DNA from: Vesta saturnalis
Lineage: Eukaryota; Arthropoda; Insecta; Coleoptera; Lampyridae
Direction: 5' to 3'
Assembly: GCA_036346205.1 (NCBI GenBank)
Contig: JARFJB010001982.1
Location: forward strand, 1,013,001-1,077,000
Length of the DNA stretch: 64,000 nucleotides
Below, piece after piece: positions 1 to 12,600 of this stretch. How positions within the stretch are numbered: position 1 is the first letter of the stretch; every line of letters starts with the position of its first letter. Made by a program: the position numbers and the translations under genes. The notes beneath the pieces were generated by a model. That model saw only the letters and a list, made by a program, of their open reading frames with translations, did not search any database and had not been told where the DNA came from.

Positions 1-133
1 CGTAAATGTACGTAAATGTACGTAAATGTACGTAAATGTACGTAAATGTACGTAAATGTACGTAAATGTACGTAAATGCACAAAAAAATGTATGTAAATG
101 TACGTAAATGTACGTAAATGTACGTACAGGTAC
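1..133. repeat. Homogeneous sub-block of cgtaaatgta decamers
   Basis: The first 80 bases are seven perfect copies of cgtaaatgta plus one near-copy. A short A-rich interruption and four more copies follow, before the array changes to the cgtgtgtaaa/cgtgtgtgaa type. The block keeps the 10-bp register but has a different unit, which suggests local homogenisation of one variant. Confidence 0.9.
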
Positions 134-411
134 GTGTGTAAACGAGTGTGAACGTGTAACCACGTGTGATCGTGTGTAAACGTATGTAAACGTGTGTAAA
201 CGTGTGTAAACGTGTGTAAACGTGTGTACACTTGTGTAGATGTGTGTAAACGTGTGTAGACGTGTATACACGAGTGCAGACGTGCGTAAACGTGTGGAAA
301 CGCGTGTGAACGAGTGTGAACGTTTGTGAACGTGTGTGAACGTGTAACCATGTGTGATCTAGTGTAAACGTGTGTAGACATGTGTAGATGTGTGTAAACA
401 TGTGTAGACTT

Positions 412-1110
412 GTGTACACTAGAGGAGACGTGCGTAAACGTGTGTAAACGCGTGTGAACGAGTCTGAACTGGTGTGAACGTGTGTGAACGCGTGTGAACG
501 TGTGTAGACTTGTGTAAACGGTTGTAAACGTGTGTACACGGGTATAAACGTTTGTAAACATGTGTAAACGAGTGTGAACGTGTGTGAACGTGTAACCATG
601 TGTGATCTAGTGTAAACGTGTGTAGACATGTGTAGATGTGTGTAAACATGTGTAGACGTGTGTACACTAGAGGAGACGTGCGTAAACGTGTGTAAACGAG
701 TGCGAACGTGTGTGAACGAGTCTGAACTGGTGTGAACGTGTGTGAACGCGTGTGAACGTGTGTAGACTTGTGTAAACGGTTGTAAACGTGTGTACACGGG
801 TATAAACGTTTGTAAACATGTGTAAACGAGTGTGAACGTGTGTGAACGTGTGTGAACGTGTAACCATGTGTGATCTAGTGTAAACGTGTGTAGACATGTG
901 TAGATGTGTGTAAACATGTGTAGACGTGTGTACACTAGAGGAGACGTGCGTAAACGTGTGTAAACGCGTGTGAACGAGTGCGAACGTGTGTGAATGAGTC
1001 TGAACTGGTGTGAACGTGTGTGAACGCGTGTGAACGTGTGTAGACTTGTGTAAACGGTTGTAAACGTGTGTACACGGGTGTAAACGTTTGTAAACATGAG
1101 TAAACGAGTG
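412..1110. repeat. Higher-order repeat inside the satellite
   Basis: A marker decamer variant, agaggagacg, recurs at 421, 669 and 937 and again at 2839. The sequence between the first three markers is the same ordered series of decamer variants (including agtctgaact, cggttgtaaa, cgggtataaa and taaccatgtg). The spacings are 248 and 268 bp, which differ by exactly two decamers. This is a higher-order repeat that grew or shrank in whole units. Confidence 0.75.
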
Positions 1111-4100
1111 TGAACGTGTGTGAACGTGTGTGAACGTGTGTGAACGTGTGTGAACGTGTGTGAACGTGTGTGAACGAGTGTGAACGTGTGTGAACGTGTG
1201 TGAACGTGTGTGAACGTGTGTGAACATGTGTGAACGTGTACGAACGTGTGTGAACGTGTGTGAACATGTGAACATGTGTGAACGTGTGTGAACGTGTGTG
1301 AACATGTGTGAACGAGGGTCAATGTGTGAAAATATGTGAACACGTGTGAACATTTGTGAACGTTTGTGAACGTGTGTGAATGTGTGTGACCATGTGTGAA
1401 CGTGTGTGAATGTGTTTGAACGTGTGTGAACGTGTGTGAAAGTGTGTGAATGTGTGTGGACGTTTGTAAACGTGTGTGAACGTGTGTGAACGTGTGTGAA
1501 CGTGTGTGAACGTGTGTCAACGTGTACGAACGTGTGTAAACGTGTGTGAAAGTGTGTGAACATGCCTGAACGTGTGTAAACGTGTGTGAACGTATCAGGA
1601 CGTGTGTGAACGTTTGTGAATCAGTGTGAACGTATGTGAACGTGTATGAACTTGTGTGAATGTATGTGAACGTATGTGAAAGTGTGTGATCATGCCTGGA
1701 CGTGTGTGAACGTGTGTGAACCAGTGTGAACGTATGTGAACGTGTGTGAACTTGTGTGAATGTATGTGAACGTGTGTGAACGTGTGTGAACGTGTGTGAA
1801 CGTGTGTGAATATTTGTGAACGTGTGTGAAGAGTGTGAAAGTATGTGAGCGTGTCTGGACGTGTGTGAACCAGTGTGAATGTGTGTGAACGTGTGTGAAT
1901 GTGTCTGAACGTGTCTGGACATGTTTGAGCGTGTGTGACGTGTGTGAACGTGTGGGAACGTGTGTGAACGTGTGTGAACGTGTGTGAACGTGTAAACATG
2001 TGTGAACGTGTGTGAACGTGTGTGAATGTGTGTGAACGAGTGTGAACGTGTGTGATCATGTGTGAACGAGGGTGAATGTGTGAAAATATGTGAACACGTG
2101 TGAACATTTGTGAACGTTTGTGAACGTGTGTGAACGTGTGTGACCATGTGTGAACGTGTGTGAATGTGTTTGAACGTGTGTAAACGTGTGTGAAATTGTG
2201 TGAATGTGTGTGGACGTTTGTAAACGTGTGTGAACGTGTCTGGACGTGTGTGAACGTGTGTGAAAGTGGGTGAACGTGTCTAGATGTGTGTAAACGTGTG
2301 TAAACATGTCTGGACATCTGTGAACGTGTGTGAACGTGTGTGAACGTGTATGAACGTGTGTGAACGTGTGTGAACGTATGCGAACGTGTGTCAACGTGTG
2401 TGAACGTGTGTGAACGTGTGTGAACGTGTGAACATGTGTGAACGAGGGTGAATGTGTGAAAATATGTGAACACGTGTGAACATTTGTGAACGTTTGTGAA
2501 CATGTGTGACCATGTGTGAACGTGTGTGAATGTGTTTGAACGTGTGTGAAAGTGTGTGAATGTGTGTGGACGTCTGGACGTGTGTGAACGTGTGTGAAGG
2601 TGTGTGAACGTGTGTGAACGTGTGTGAACGTGTGTGGACATGTGTGAACCTGTCTGGACGTGTGTAAACGTGTGTGAACGTGTCTGGACGTGTGAGAGTG
2701 TGTGTGAACGTGTGTGAACGTGTGAGAACGTGTGTGAACGTGTGTGAACGTGTAACCATGTGTGATAGTGTGTAAACGTGTGTAAACATGTGTAGATGTG
2801 TATAAACGTGTGTAAACATGTGTAGACGTGTGTACACGAGAGGAGACGTGCATAAACGTGTGTAAACGCGTGTTAACCAGTGCGAACGTGTGTGAACGAG
2901 TCTGAACGCGTGTGAACGTGTGTAGACTTGTGTATAAACATGTGTAAACTAGTGTGAACGTGTGTGAAGATGTGTGAACGTGTGTGAACGATTGTGAACG
3001 TGTATGAACGTGTGTGAACATGTGTGAACGAAGGGTAATGTGTGTGAACATATGTGAATACGTGTGAACGTGTGTAGACATGTGTGAACGTGTGTGAACG
3101 AGTGCGAATGTGTGTGAACGAATCTGAGCGATTGTGAACGTGTGTGAACGAGTGTGAACGTGTATGAACGTGTGTGAACATGTGTGAACGAAGGGGAATG
3201 TGTGTGCACATATATGAACACGTGTGAACGAGTGTAGACATGTGTGAACGTGTGTAATCGAGTGTGAATGTGTGTGAACGAATCTGAGCGATTGTGAACG
3301 TTTGTGAACGTTTGTGAACGTGTGGGAACGTGTGTGAACCTGTGTGAAAGTGTTTGAACGTGTGTGAACATGTGTGAAAGTGTGTGAATGCGTCTGAACG
3401 TGTGTAAACGTATGTGAACGTGTCTGGACGTGTGTGAACGTGGGTGAACGTGTGTGAACGTTTGTGAAAGTGTGTCAACGTGTCTGAACGTGTGTAAACG
3501 TGTGTGAACATGTCTGGACATCTCTGAATGTGTGTGAACTTGTGTGAACGTGTGTGAACGTGTTTGAACGTTTGAGAACGTGTGTGAACGTGTGTCAACG
3601 TGTACGAACATGTGTAAACGTGTGTGAAAGTGTGTGAACGTGCCTGGACGTGTGTGTGAACCTGTCTGGACGTGTTTAAACGTGTGTGAGCGTGTCTGGA
3701 CGTGTGTGAACGTGTGTACACGTGTGTGAACATGTGTGAACGTGTATGGACGTGTATGAACGTATGTGAACATGTGTGAACGTGTGTGATCGTATGTGAA
3801 CGTGTGTGGATGTGTGTAGATGTGTGTAGACGTGTGTAGATGAGTGTAAACTTGTGTAAACGTATGTAAATATGTGTAAAAGTGTGCAAAACGTGTCTGG
3901 ACGCGTGTGAACGTGTGTAGACTTGTGTAAACGGTTGTAAACGTATGTACACGGGTGGAAAAATTTGTAAACATGTGTAAACGTGTGTGAACGTGTGTGA
4001 AGATGTGTGAACGTGTGTGAACAAGTGTGAACTTTGATGAACGTGTTTGAACATGTGTGAATGAAGGGGAATGTGTGTGAACATATGTGAACGCGTGTGA

Positions 4101-5060
4101 ACGTGTGTAGACATGTGTGAACGTGTGTGAACGAGTGCGAATGTGTGTGAACGAATATGAGCGATTGTGAACGTATGTGAACGAGTGTGAACGTGTTTGA
4201 ACGTGTGTGAATGAAGGGGAATGTGTGTGAACATATGTGAACGCGTGTGAACGTGTGTAGACATGTGTTAACGTGTGTGAACGAGTGCGAATGTGTGTGA
4301 ACGAATCTGAGCGATTGTGAACGTATGTGAACGAGTGTGAACGTGTTTGAACGTGTGTGAACATGTGTGAACGAAGGGGAATGTGTATGCACATATGTGA
4401 ACACGTGTGAACGTGTGTAGACATGTGTGAACGTGTGTAATCGAGTGTGAATGTGTGTGAACGAATCTGAGCGATTGTGAACGTTTGTGAACATTTGTGA
4501 ACGTGTGGAAACGTGTGTGAACGTGTGTGAACATATGTGAACCTGCGTAAATGTGTTTGAACGTGTGTGAACGTGTGTGAAAGTGTGTGAATGTGTCTGG
4601 ACGTGTGTAAACGTGTGTGAACGTGTCTGGACGTGTGTGAACGTGTGTGAACGTTTGTGAAAGTGTGTGAACGTGTCTGGACTTGTGTAAACGTGTGTGA
4701 ACATGTCTGGACATCTGTGAATGTGTGTGAGCGTGTCTGGACGTGTGTGAACGTGTATGCACGTGTATGAACGTTTGTGAACGTGTATGGACGTGTGTGA
4801 ACGTATGTGAATATGTGTGAATGTGTGTGAACGTGTGTAGATGTGTGTAGACGTATGTAGACGTGCGTAGACGAGTGTAAACTTGTGTAAACGTATGTAA
4901 ATATGTGTAAAAGTGTGCAAAACGTGTGCAAACGTGTGCAACCGTGCGTGTGCAAACGTATGTACTCGTGTGCAAACGTGTAAACGTGTGCGAACGCGTG
5001 TAAACGTGTGTAATCGTGTGTAAGCGTGTGCAAACTTGCGCGCACGTGCTATTTGTATAA

Positions 5061-5300
5061 CTATCGAAACACATGGGTTTGTCAGAAGCAATACTCAGTA
5101 AATATTTAAGATAAAATTTATTGTAGTTTACAAAGTTAAGAACCCTTACCAGATACGCTTGTACTAAATACAAGATAAAAAATAGGATTTTCAATTTGAT
5201 ATTTTAAACTTCAACCCCGTCCCTAGGGCGCGGCATGAAAAAGTATTTATAGTAGTATTGAATAGATTTGAAAAAAAATTATGCATGTGTACTTTTCTAG
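5061..5300. other. Satellite-to-unique junction, no gene seen
   Basis: AT-rich unique sequence directly right of the satellite. On the minus strand an open frame starts here with a hydrophobic N-terminus and runs into the array. It looks accidental because the array imposes no stops. I see no promoter or RNA gene. Confidence 0.6.
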
Positions 5301-5339
5301 ATAATTGGCCGCTCTGGAACTTTTTGCTGTACACTGTAC

Positions 5340-5960
5340 ACTGGCTACACTTTTTCCCAACGAAGTCGGTTTATATTTGGAATATGGTGGACACAAAACG
5401 GTCTCCAATAACGTAAAATCGTATAATTTAGTCTTTGCACGTCAGAACAATATGACCACTCTATTTCTCGCCGAAATAGACCCATAAAGAAAGATTTTCA
5501 GTATGGCCGACACAAAATACTAATAAATTTTAGCGTTTGTACATCACAATATGACTTTAAGAAGATATTTAGTAAGGTGATCTCAAAATGGCACCCAATA
5601 AGATATATTTCAATATCCCAGGCACAGAGTGGTCTCCAATAAGAAAAAAATCATAAAATTTAGCCTTGTACTTAAGAACAATATACAGTTTATTTCAAAC
5701 GAATTCAGTTTATAAATATGTATTATCTAAATGGCATTCAATTAAATCACAATATAATAATATGGCTAGGTAGGACAATACTTTTTTCCCACGAAATTGT
5801 TCTATAAATAAAGATTTCTAATATGACTTATTCAAAGTAACGTACAATACGGTGAAATTTTGTGTTGAAACCATAATATCCATATCATCTCAACATATCA
5901 ATCATAAAATTTATTCTTTGCACATCACAACAATTCGACAATTTTTTATTACATCAAAAT
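5340..5960. repeat. Degenerate tandem repeat, units of roughly 110-140 bp
   Basis: A phrase close to aatttagtctttgcacgtca followed by caatatgac recurs at about 5425, 5530, 5655 and 5905. Around it recur associated phrases: ggacacaaaacggtctccaa, cacagagtggtctccaataa, and acgaagtcggttta with its relatives. Unit lengths vary and identity is low, so this is an old tandem array. A 60-codon open stretch at 5305-5487 lies in the first units and is not conserved as a frame in the later ones. I do not call it a gene. Confidence 0.6.
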
Positions 5961-7605
5961 CGGTGTGTAAATACAGATTAAACAGTTTAAACCAACCAAA
6001 TTCATAAATGTAATTACGATTGATACCATTTTTAATCTTGTTTCAATAGTTCGTGAACGTAACTGTGCACATCAAAGCCTCACGTTTACATTTTTGGATC
6101 AGTTTTTTTTACGAAATGCTTTGGAAATTTTTTTTTACTGTAGAAGCAATGTAACAGTAAAGCAACGTTCGATCTTACGAAATTGAATTCATAAGTTGAT
6201 TATCTAGTGAAGTGTGCCAAGATGACATACAATTTTATATTAGCCTTACATGTTAAATGCCAAATAGATATAATGCAAAAAACAACCCTGTTCTGATATC
6301 TTCAGGCGTTTAAAAGTAATTAAGGAACGGGAGTGAACATTTGCAAAAAATTATTATTGACATGTAGTTATATGTTCTATATTTTAGTTGATAGTTTATT
6401 TTCATGTAATATTTTTAAAGTGTATAGTTTAAATAACGTCAAAGTTTTGTTATAAAGAACAGAAACTTGTGGAGTTTGTTTAATTTTCAGGGGTCTATTT
6501 GCGTATAGCTTTATAAATAATTCAAGTGTAACATGTTTCATTTCTTCTTTATGTTCTTAATTTAATAATAGTGCACTGATTTATTTGTGCTAAAGTATCA
6601 GCATGATTTGTTATATTGTGAGGGTGCTTAATATTGAGTTGAATTATAAAATATTTCTAAGAAAAGATTAGAAATTTATATTATTTATATTTAGTTTATA
6701 TGAAATTTTTATTTTAATAACTCCACCGTTGTCATTATATACCACCTTTATACTCCAGCCCACTTAAGGTTGAGAATTAAACAAATTGGCCTAAAGCTGA
6801 ATATGACGGTGTCTGATACCAATTACGATCACCTTTAAGACACTAAAAAGTTCACACCCCTCCGAGGGTGACTTCAAACCATAGACAAAATATTAGACCT
6901 ACAAAAATTGAAGGCAATAAAATTTCATGTTAAAGGTTTATAGGTAGATATAGTCTAGTAAAAAACACAGCAATATCCCTTCTTTATTTTTATTACTTTT
7001 TATATGTTCAAGGAAGGCATACACACACTAATAGAAGTAGACCAACTTATAAATAAAAATAAATATTTTGGATAAAATAGCAAAATGTTTTTACCATTCA
7101 AAACTAATAAAAAGCCACTAACATTGTTTATTTGTGGACGTTAGGTTTCGATATCCATGTTAGAATAGCGTTCTTTACACTATTTCTTTTTATTCTATTT
7201 CGGAACTTAAAATTTATTTTTTAGCATAAATATAAATTACTAGTCATTTCAGTTGGCATAGCAAACATTTCCTTCTAGGATTAACGCAATAGAATGAAAT
7301 GGAAGAGTTAGTCATAAGTAGGTGTACGTGACGGAAGTCGCCATTTTATGCAATATGCAATGATTGTAATTCTGTTTTGTAAATTGTGGCAGGAATGCTG
7401 TCAACTTGAAAATTTCTTTTGTGTATTTATTTAGTGATTAATTGTAATATACGTGAAAATAGATCACAAATATTAAAGTAACAAAGTATACACTAAATTT
7501 GCTTTATGGTAGCCGATGTTATTAATTGTCAATATTAAGTATCAAAGTATACACTACGTTAAATATAGGTATACTTTAATGGCGTATAACTAATAGGACA
7601 CTGTA
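5961..7605. other. No gene seen; AT-rich non-coding DNA
   Basis: No frame of useful length, no RNA-like fold that I can support and no clear repeat. The composition is strongly AT-rich. Confidence 0.6.
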
Positions 7606-7930
7606 CAGTGGCGCGCCAATTGTGTCGAGCGCCGTCGTGCAAAAACAAAAAGTTCGCATCTATACATTGTTATAAGAAAATTAACAAACCTTCTTATAAA
7701 ATAGTGGAATTTTTTTTGTTTTAGCTTCTATCTTGCACACATTCAGTTTAGAATTTTTCAAGTTAAAATCATACGAATACTTACCGAAATGATCAAAACT
7801 GTTCATAGAAATGAATTAACATGGGATGTTAGATAATGGATAAAATTATTTTTAAAAAACCTTATACAGTAATTTTAAATTTAAAAAATTTTATTCATAA
7901 ATGCAAAACTATTGGAACATTGAATACATT

Positions 7931-10214
7931 TTAACATAACTGCACTTTACGCGCTTTGTTTTTTGAAAATTGTTGTATTAACGTTTCAATATTTAACTCT
8001 TGAATTAAAGTAGACTCGATTGAAATGGTGGGAAAATTTTCCAATCGTTTTTGTACCGTAATAGAACATAAATAGTTTTTATAATTTTTAATTTGGAAAA
8101 CGATCTTTCCGCTGTGGCTATGGACACTGGCATTGTCAATAAGATAATGCCACCAAAATGTTTGGGTAAGAATAATGTATTGGTTACAATGTAATTTAGG
8201 GTAGTAATTGGCGAAGAAGTGACACTTTTCTCATAATTCTGCAAAAACTGCATTCTTGCATAAGTTCTATCCCATTTATATCAAATTCATTTTGATTTTT
8301 ATCACTTAATATACTCTCAAATTTTGTACAAAACTCTAGTTGTTCCGATTCAGAGTTACTGTTGAATTCCGAAATATTCCATAAAAATGTGAAAATAGCC
8401 CCATGGGCAGATAACAATTCGAATCTATCGTTACAAGATGTAGTAATAAAATTTAAAAAAATAAAGTACTTTAAATTTTAATTCTTCATTTTGTATTGGT
8501 TCATCGTCACCTTTGTAACTAAATTGTTTTATAACTTTTCGAGGCCTTAAAACGCATTCATCTTTAAATTTTGGATCGATACTTAATAAAATCGTGACTT
8601 TCCTAGCTTCTTCTGATAAATCATTATAACTGTTATCTGAACGACAGTTTTTAAAAAAATCAATTAAATTACTTAAACCAGCACACGCTTGCACAGTATT
8701 AAAATTTTGAGTTTGTAAAATTTTGGACACTATGTTAACTTTGCTTAATATATTAAATCATAAAATCATCATGTATAGAAATTCAAATTTTTTAACTTTT
8801 TAGCAAGTGCCATAAATTTTGCGCAGAAATAATTTCAAAAAGAGCATCGTATATTTCGCCTAATTGATACCCTAAAGGTGTTGTAGCATGAATTCGGCTC
8901 GACCATCTGGTATCTGACAACGGCATTAAAGTCAAATTTGATACATGTTTTTTCAAAATCGCGCATCGATGGGTTGAAGCAGAGAAAAAGTTATAAAGTT
9001 CTTGAACTATAGAAAAAAATTTACAAATAATATATTTGACCTTGCACCATCGTTAACGACAAGGTTCAAACTATGGTTACAACAGGGTACAAAGAATGCT
9101 CTTGGATTGATATTTAAATTTTTTCTTTGTAAACCATTATGCTTACCCTTCATGTTTGTCCCGTTGTCGTAGCCTTCACCGCGTAAATTAGAAATATCTA
9201 ATCCATAATTTTCTAACGTCGATAACAAAAAATTTGTTAACCTTAACCGGTAACATCAGTAACAGTACAAAAAGTTAGGAAGTGTTCTTCAATACTAATT
9301 CCCAAATCGTTTAAATTGACGAATCCGATACATACAGAAATCTGTTCTTGGTGGCTGACATCGGGTGCACAGCCGAAGATGATAGAAAAATATTTAGCTT
9401 TTTTCGCCATGTTTAAAATTTTAGATCTAACGTTACTTCCTAATAAAGTTATAACTTCGTTTTGGATTCTGTCCCCAAGATAATGAGGCATATTTTTGTC
9501 CGCTTTCATTTCGGACATAATAGGATTGAATTTTGCGATCATTTCGATACATTTCAAAAAGTTGCCATTACTTTTTTCCTATAATTTATTAGTAGTACTT
9601 CGAAAGGCTAAGTTCTGGTCAGCCAGAAATTGAACCGTATAAAAAATACGCTCAATAACGACAGGCCAATATTTTGTTTCTTTATTGAATATATTTTGTG
9701 CTTCAGAATCTATAGTTTTATTCGATTTAAAAAATCTGTCCATTGCTTCAAATTCTGGAAATGTAACTTACTTTTTTCGTGGTAACTTAAACGTTCACTT
9801 AAATGATGCCAATCATTAAACCCATTATCGTTACTTAATTTTATAGTTTTCACAGAATTTCCAACATTAAAGAATTTGCATTAAATACAATATACAGAAT
9901 GCTTTTCTTTAGAATATAACAACCATTCTCATTTAACTTTTTTATTATTATGTAAAATTGTAAAATTATGTGGATACCCATCAGTTCTTCATCAGTAGTT
10001 TAGCATACTGTAGAAACCAAGAAATCGGACACCATTTGGCTGCTACTTGGTTCAGTTTCTAATTTCGCCGTTGATGTAGACAGAAGGTCTTTGCCTTCTT
10101 GAGAAATGGTTGGTTTTTGAAAAAACGTTATTTTTGCATTAGTTTTCTTCTCGTTTTCGTTTGATTAATAAGTTTTCATATACGAAAAGTTTCTTTTTTT
10201 TCCTTTTTAGACAT
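7931..10214 (-). pseudogene. hAT-family transposase relic (ZMYM1 / DUF4371 type)
   Basis: A broken minus-strand gene reading from an ATG at 10214 (MSKKEKK) to a stop at 7931. The pieces follow the family order. First comes an N-terminal serine-rich tail, then a TTF-type zinc-finger region with NDNGFNDWHHLSERL near 9800. Next is a DUF4371 block at 9243-9557 (YLGDRIQNEVITLL, AKYFSIIFGCAPDVSHQEQ). It is followed by GEGYDNGTNMKGKHNGLQ and FVPCCNHSLNLVVND at 9007-9228. The C-terminal dimerisation motif PVSIATAERSFSKLKIIK is at about 8100, and the tail ends IQELNIETLIQQF. Several frameshifts and stops separate these pieces, so no functional product is possible. The aspartate of the usual SIILDCTPD motif reads as glycine. 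Insect genomes carry many such copies, often named 'zinc finger MYM-type protein 1-like'. Confidence 0.85.
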
Positions 10215-10735
10215 CTATATATAAATCCAAATTAATTCGCTTCATATTTTATTAATTGCAAAAATTATTGAATAGTAAAAATTAATAAAAAAGAAATTTT
10301 TAAATATTCCCGAGGTTGCGGCAAGACTTTAAAGTTGTTTCTTTAAAACAAGGTGGGTAACAATTAAAAATATTTAGTGCTTAAACTTGAAAAAAAAAAT
10401 TATATACAGTTACTTTTCTACCAAATTGATTACAAAACTTACCTTAGATAGAAGCTTTTAAGTAATCAATTAGAACTAATAACTAAGTAGCAAACGATTA
10501 AACGAACACAAAATTTGCTAGGTAAATAAATATCATATTAAAATTATTTCTTTTTAACTATCAAACGGTTTGATAATGTAATAAATATAAAACAAATCTA
10601 TCAAGTAAACTCTTTTTATGTAGGAGGTCTAAATACAAGTCACAAAATGCAAGTTACAACACCAATAATTGTATACTCGTTATAATACAAGTTGAAACGC
10701 AACACGGCAAATGACTAAGCCTTTATTATGAATAA

Positions 10736-10872
10736 AGAACTATTTATGAAAATGTATACTTTCACCATTATTACATATAACAAAAGACTTGCCTTATTTT
10801 GGTTTTTTAATGGTGTATTTTTATATTATACAATCAAAACGTTTCGGTTACAATTACAGTTATCTTCGTCAG
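10736..10872 (-). other. PLE-like tail with a hammerhead-like core
   Basis: On the minus strand CTGACGA at 10872 is followed by an imperfect hairpin and then CGAAACG at about 10840. This order matches the hammerhead core (CUGANGA, stem II, GAAA). The sequence downstream (about 100 bp, with GATTGTATAAT and ATACACCATTAAAAAACC) is repeated at 34225-34335 on the plus strand, so it belongs to a dispersed family. Stem I partners are not evident, so activity is doubtful. Confidence 0.4.
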
Positions 10873-11223
10873 TAGTAATGTGTATTAAAATTGTTAAAGA
10901 TGTTGAAACCATTTTCACAATGTAATATAAAATAAAACTCGCGGAAATTATACACAGAAAACTGTAATTATTGTAAAATAATAAATAATTACTATTGTAT
11001 TCGTTTTCAAATGAGGGGAACGCAATTTTATTTTGTATATTATTGAAAGTTTATAAATGGACGGCGCGGGCCTGAATTAGTGAAACAAAAAGCTGAAAAT
11101 GTATTCTTCAAGATAAAATAAATATTTGTGTAAGTATCAACATACAACATCAAAAAACTGAAGAAATGTAAGGTTGGTTATTAGTTAAAACAAAATGAAA
11201 AGTAAGATACCTACTGAGATTTA

Positions 11224-12600
11224 GTCATACTCATCACAGTTATGATAAATGTAATCGCGCCTACGCACTCTAAGTGGAGCCAGAGCTCACATTTTCCTTC
11301 GCATTTGATCATTTTACACTAGCCGTACTTTCAGAAAATGCGCCTCCACAAACCAGCCAGAAATACTCTTTTCATCCGATGTCTTCCTTTTCTTTACTTT
11401 GTTTTTTCTTTTGGTTCAGTGGCATTACCTGCTTAGCCTTCAACAGTTTTCCTTTTTCTTTATATTCTTGCCTGACTGCCTCTTTTTCAGGCATGTCTGA
11501 ATAAATGGTCGACTCTTTGGTTCTGGAACCTTTTATTTTCCTTGGGGAAAAGGCCGAACAATTTCAGGCGAAAAAACAGGCTAATGATAACGCAGTTGGA
11601 TGAACAGTGCTTGGATTTGGAATTGAAGATTCGCCCAGTAGGGAAGCTAAAAATTCATCGTTAGGTTCAGGATTGTTCTCTCCAGTATCATGGTTTACTC
11701 TGTCTGTTTCAAAGGATGGTGAATAGTCAAATTCTTGTGATAGAATCGGCGGTATTGCATTGTTAGCTGCATAGCTGTTTTCTTCAGTATCAGGGTTTGG
11801 TGTGTCCGTTACAAAAAATGGTTCTACAGGATTAGTCTCTCCAGTGCCACGGTTCGGTCGTTCCATTACAAAACATAGTATTGCAAGATTGTTTTTTTAG
11901 TGTCAGGATTTTGTATGTCCATTTCAAAAGGTGTGCAGTAAATTTCTTGGAAACGGTTATATCCAACGTATGGATATGCGAAGAATGGTTATCCAGTAAT
12001 TTCAAGACACTATGCGTCCAGCCTTAAGCATTTGCAAACCCAGTCGATCCTACTGGCCCATTCCTAACAAAGTGATCGTGATAACTAACCCGTAGAAACA
12101 TAAATAAAGGAATAATAGTACTGTCTAAGACATTTACTGCAAAAGCAACCTTGACTAATGTCGGCTGAAGCAGCAGCACTCTCTTGCTGTCTTGCTACTA
12201 TTTTATCAGGTTTTTGTACGATAGCCATCTCATTCTCAAGCCAAGTAGCAGGTTGCTTCAGATTGTATTTAGTAGTAATCTCAAAAGCTAACTTCCGTAC
12301 CTCTTTCGGAGAAAGGTCAAACTATATTTCTGCGTAAAGTGTTGTATATTTTGTCAACTGCTGTTCTCACTCTTTAGTGAACACTTTATTATGAGCGACA
12401 TACCTCATGCTAATACTGTCTTCCCTGTGGCCCGCGCCGGCTCCATCGCGTATACGAATGTATCGTAACAAAGACATACGGTTAACTGTTAAAGGATTTC
12501 CTAGTTTCACATCCTTATAAGCGTCATATTTTCTTATGTAACATTGCCTTCTTTCGGTCTTCCTCAAATGTTTATTGGGCAGCTAAAAGCAAGAAAAAAC
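11224..12600 (-). pseudogene. pogo/jerky-type DDE transposase relic with C-terminal PHD-like finger
   Basis: The minus strand first shows an N-terminal helix-turn-helix (KTERRQCYIRKYDAYKDV, then MSLLRYIR) at 12567-12430. Next is the CENP-B-like segment LSPKEVRKLAFEITTKYNL at about 12330. A remnant of the DDE core follows, NGPVGSTGFANA at about 12050, joined soon after to LDNHSSH. About one catalytic-core length is therefore deleted. The tail has SPEIVRPFPQGK, STIYSDMPEKEAVRQEYKEK and a lysine-rich linker. It ends in a cysteine/histidine cluster (WLVCGGAFSES, IKCEGKCELWLHLECVGA, YHNCDEYD) typical of the PHD-like finger in insect jerky-like transposases. Multiple frameshifts and stops make it non-functional. 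The start codon is not certain. Confidence 0.75.

Larger units (their letters stand above)
1..5060. repeat. Decanucleotide satellite array (cgtgtgtgaa-type)
   Basis: About 5 kb of near-continuous 10-bp units. The commonest variants are cgtgtgtgaa, cgtgtgtaaa, cgtgtgtaga, cgagtgtgaa and cgtttgtgaa. Occasional 2-bp or 4-bp slips change the phase. The array is open at the left edge, so its true length is unknown. It ends where unique AT-rich sequence begins after cgtgctattt. Ten is not a multiple of three and the reverse complement of the unit has no stop codon. The minus strand is therefore open in all three frames for hundreds of codons and reads as a ten-residue repeat close to HTRSHTFTHV. 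Such frames should not be annotated as genes. The runs of alternating cgtgtgtg are Z-DNA-prone in principle (inference). Confidence 0.95.
7606..11074 (-). mobile_element. Candidate boundaries of a ZMYM1-type hAT element
   Basis: The hAT relic lies between cagtggcgcgcc at 7606 and ggcgcgggcctg ending at 11074. Read outward-in, these ends agree at 9 of 12 positions, as weak terminal inverted repeats would, and both are GC-rich in an AT-rich setting. The expected 8-bp target duplication is absent (acactgta against aattagtg), so the limits are tentative. A Penelope-like tail sits inside the right part. Confidence 0.35.

Noticed and set aside
1..5060. Canonical insect telomere repeat (TTAGG)n
   Set aside because: No TTAGG tract is present; the array is a different decamer.
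419..5194. Long minus-strand open frames (82 to 698 codons), His/Thr/Ser/Phe-rich
   Set aside because: They arise because the reverse complement of the 10-bp satellite unit has no stop codon in any phase. Overlapping frames give the same peptide repeat.
4268..5194. Hydrophobic N-terminus (signal-peptide-like) leading into the satellite frame
   Set aside because: A chance ATG in AT-rich flank. The following 'mature' part is only satellite, with no independent coding support.
5305..5487. 60-codon plus-strand open frame
   Set aside because: It lies in a degenerate tandem repeat whose other units do not keep the frame, and its first codon is not ATG.
11274..11504. 76-codon plus-strand frame
   Set aside because: It is antisense to the C-terminal part of the pogo/jerky relic.
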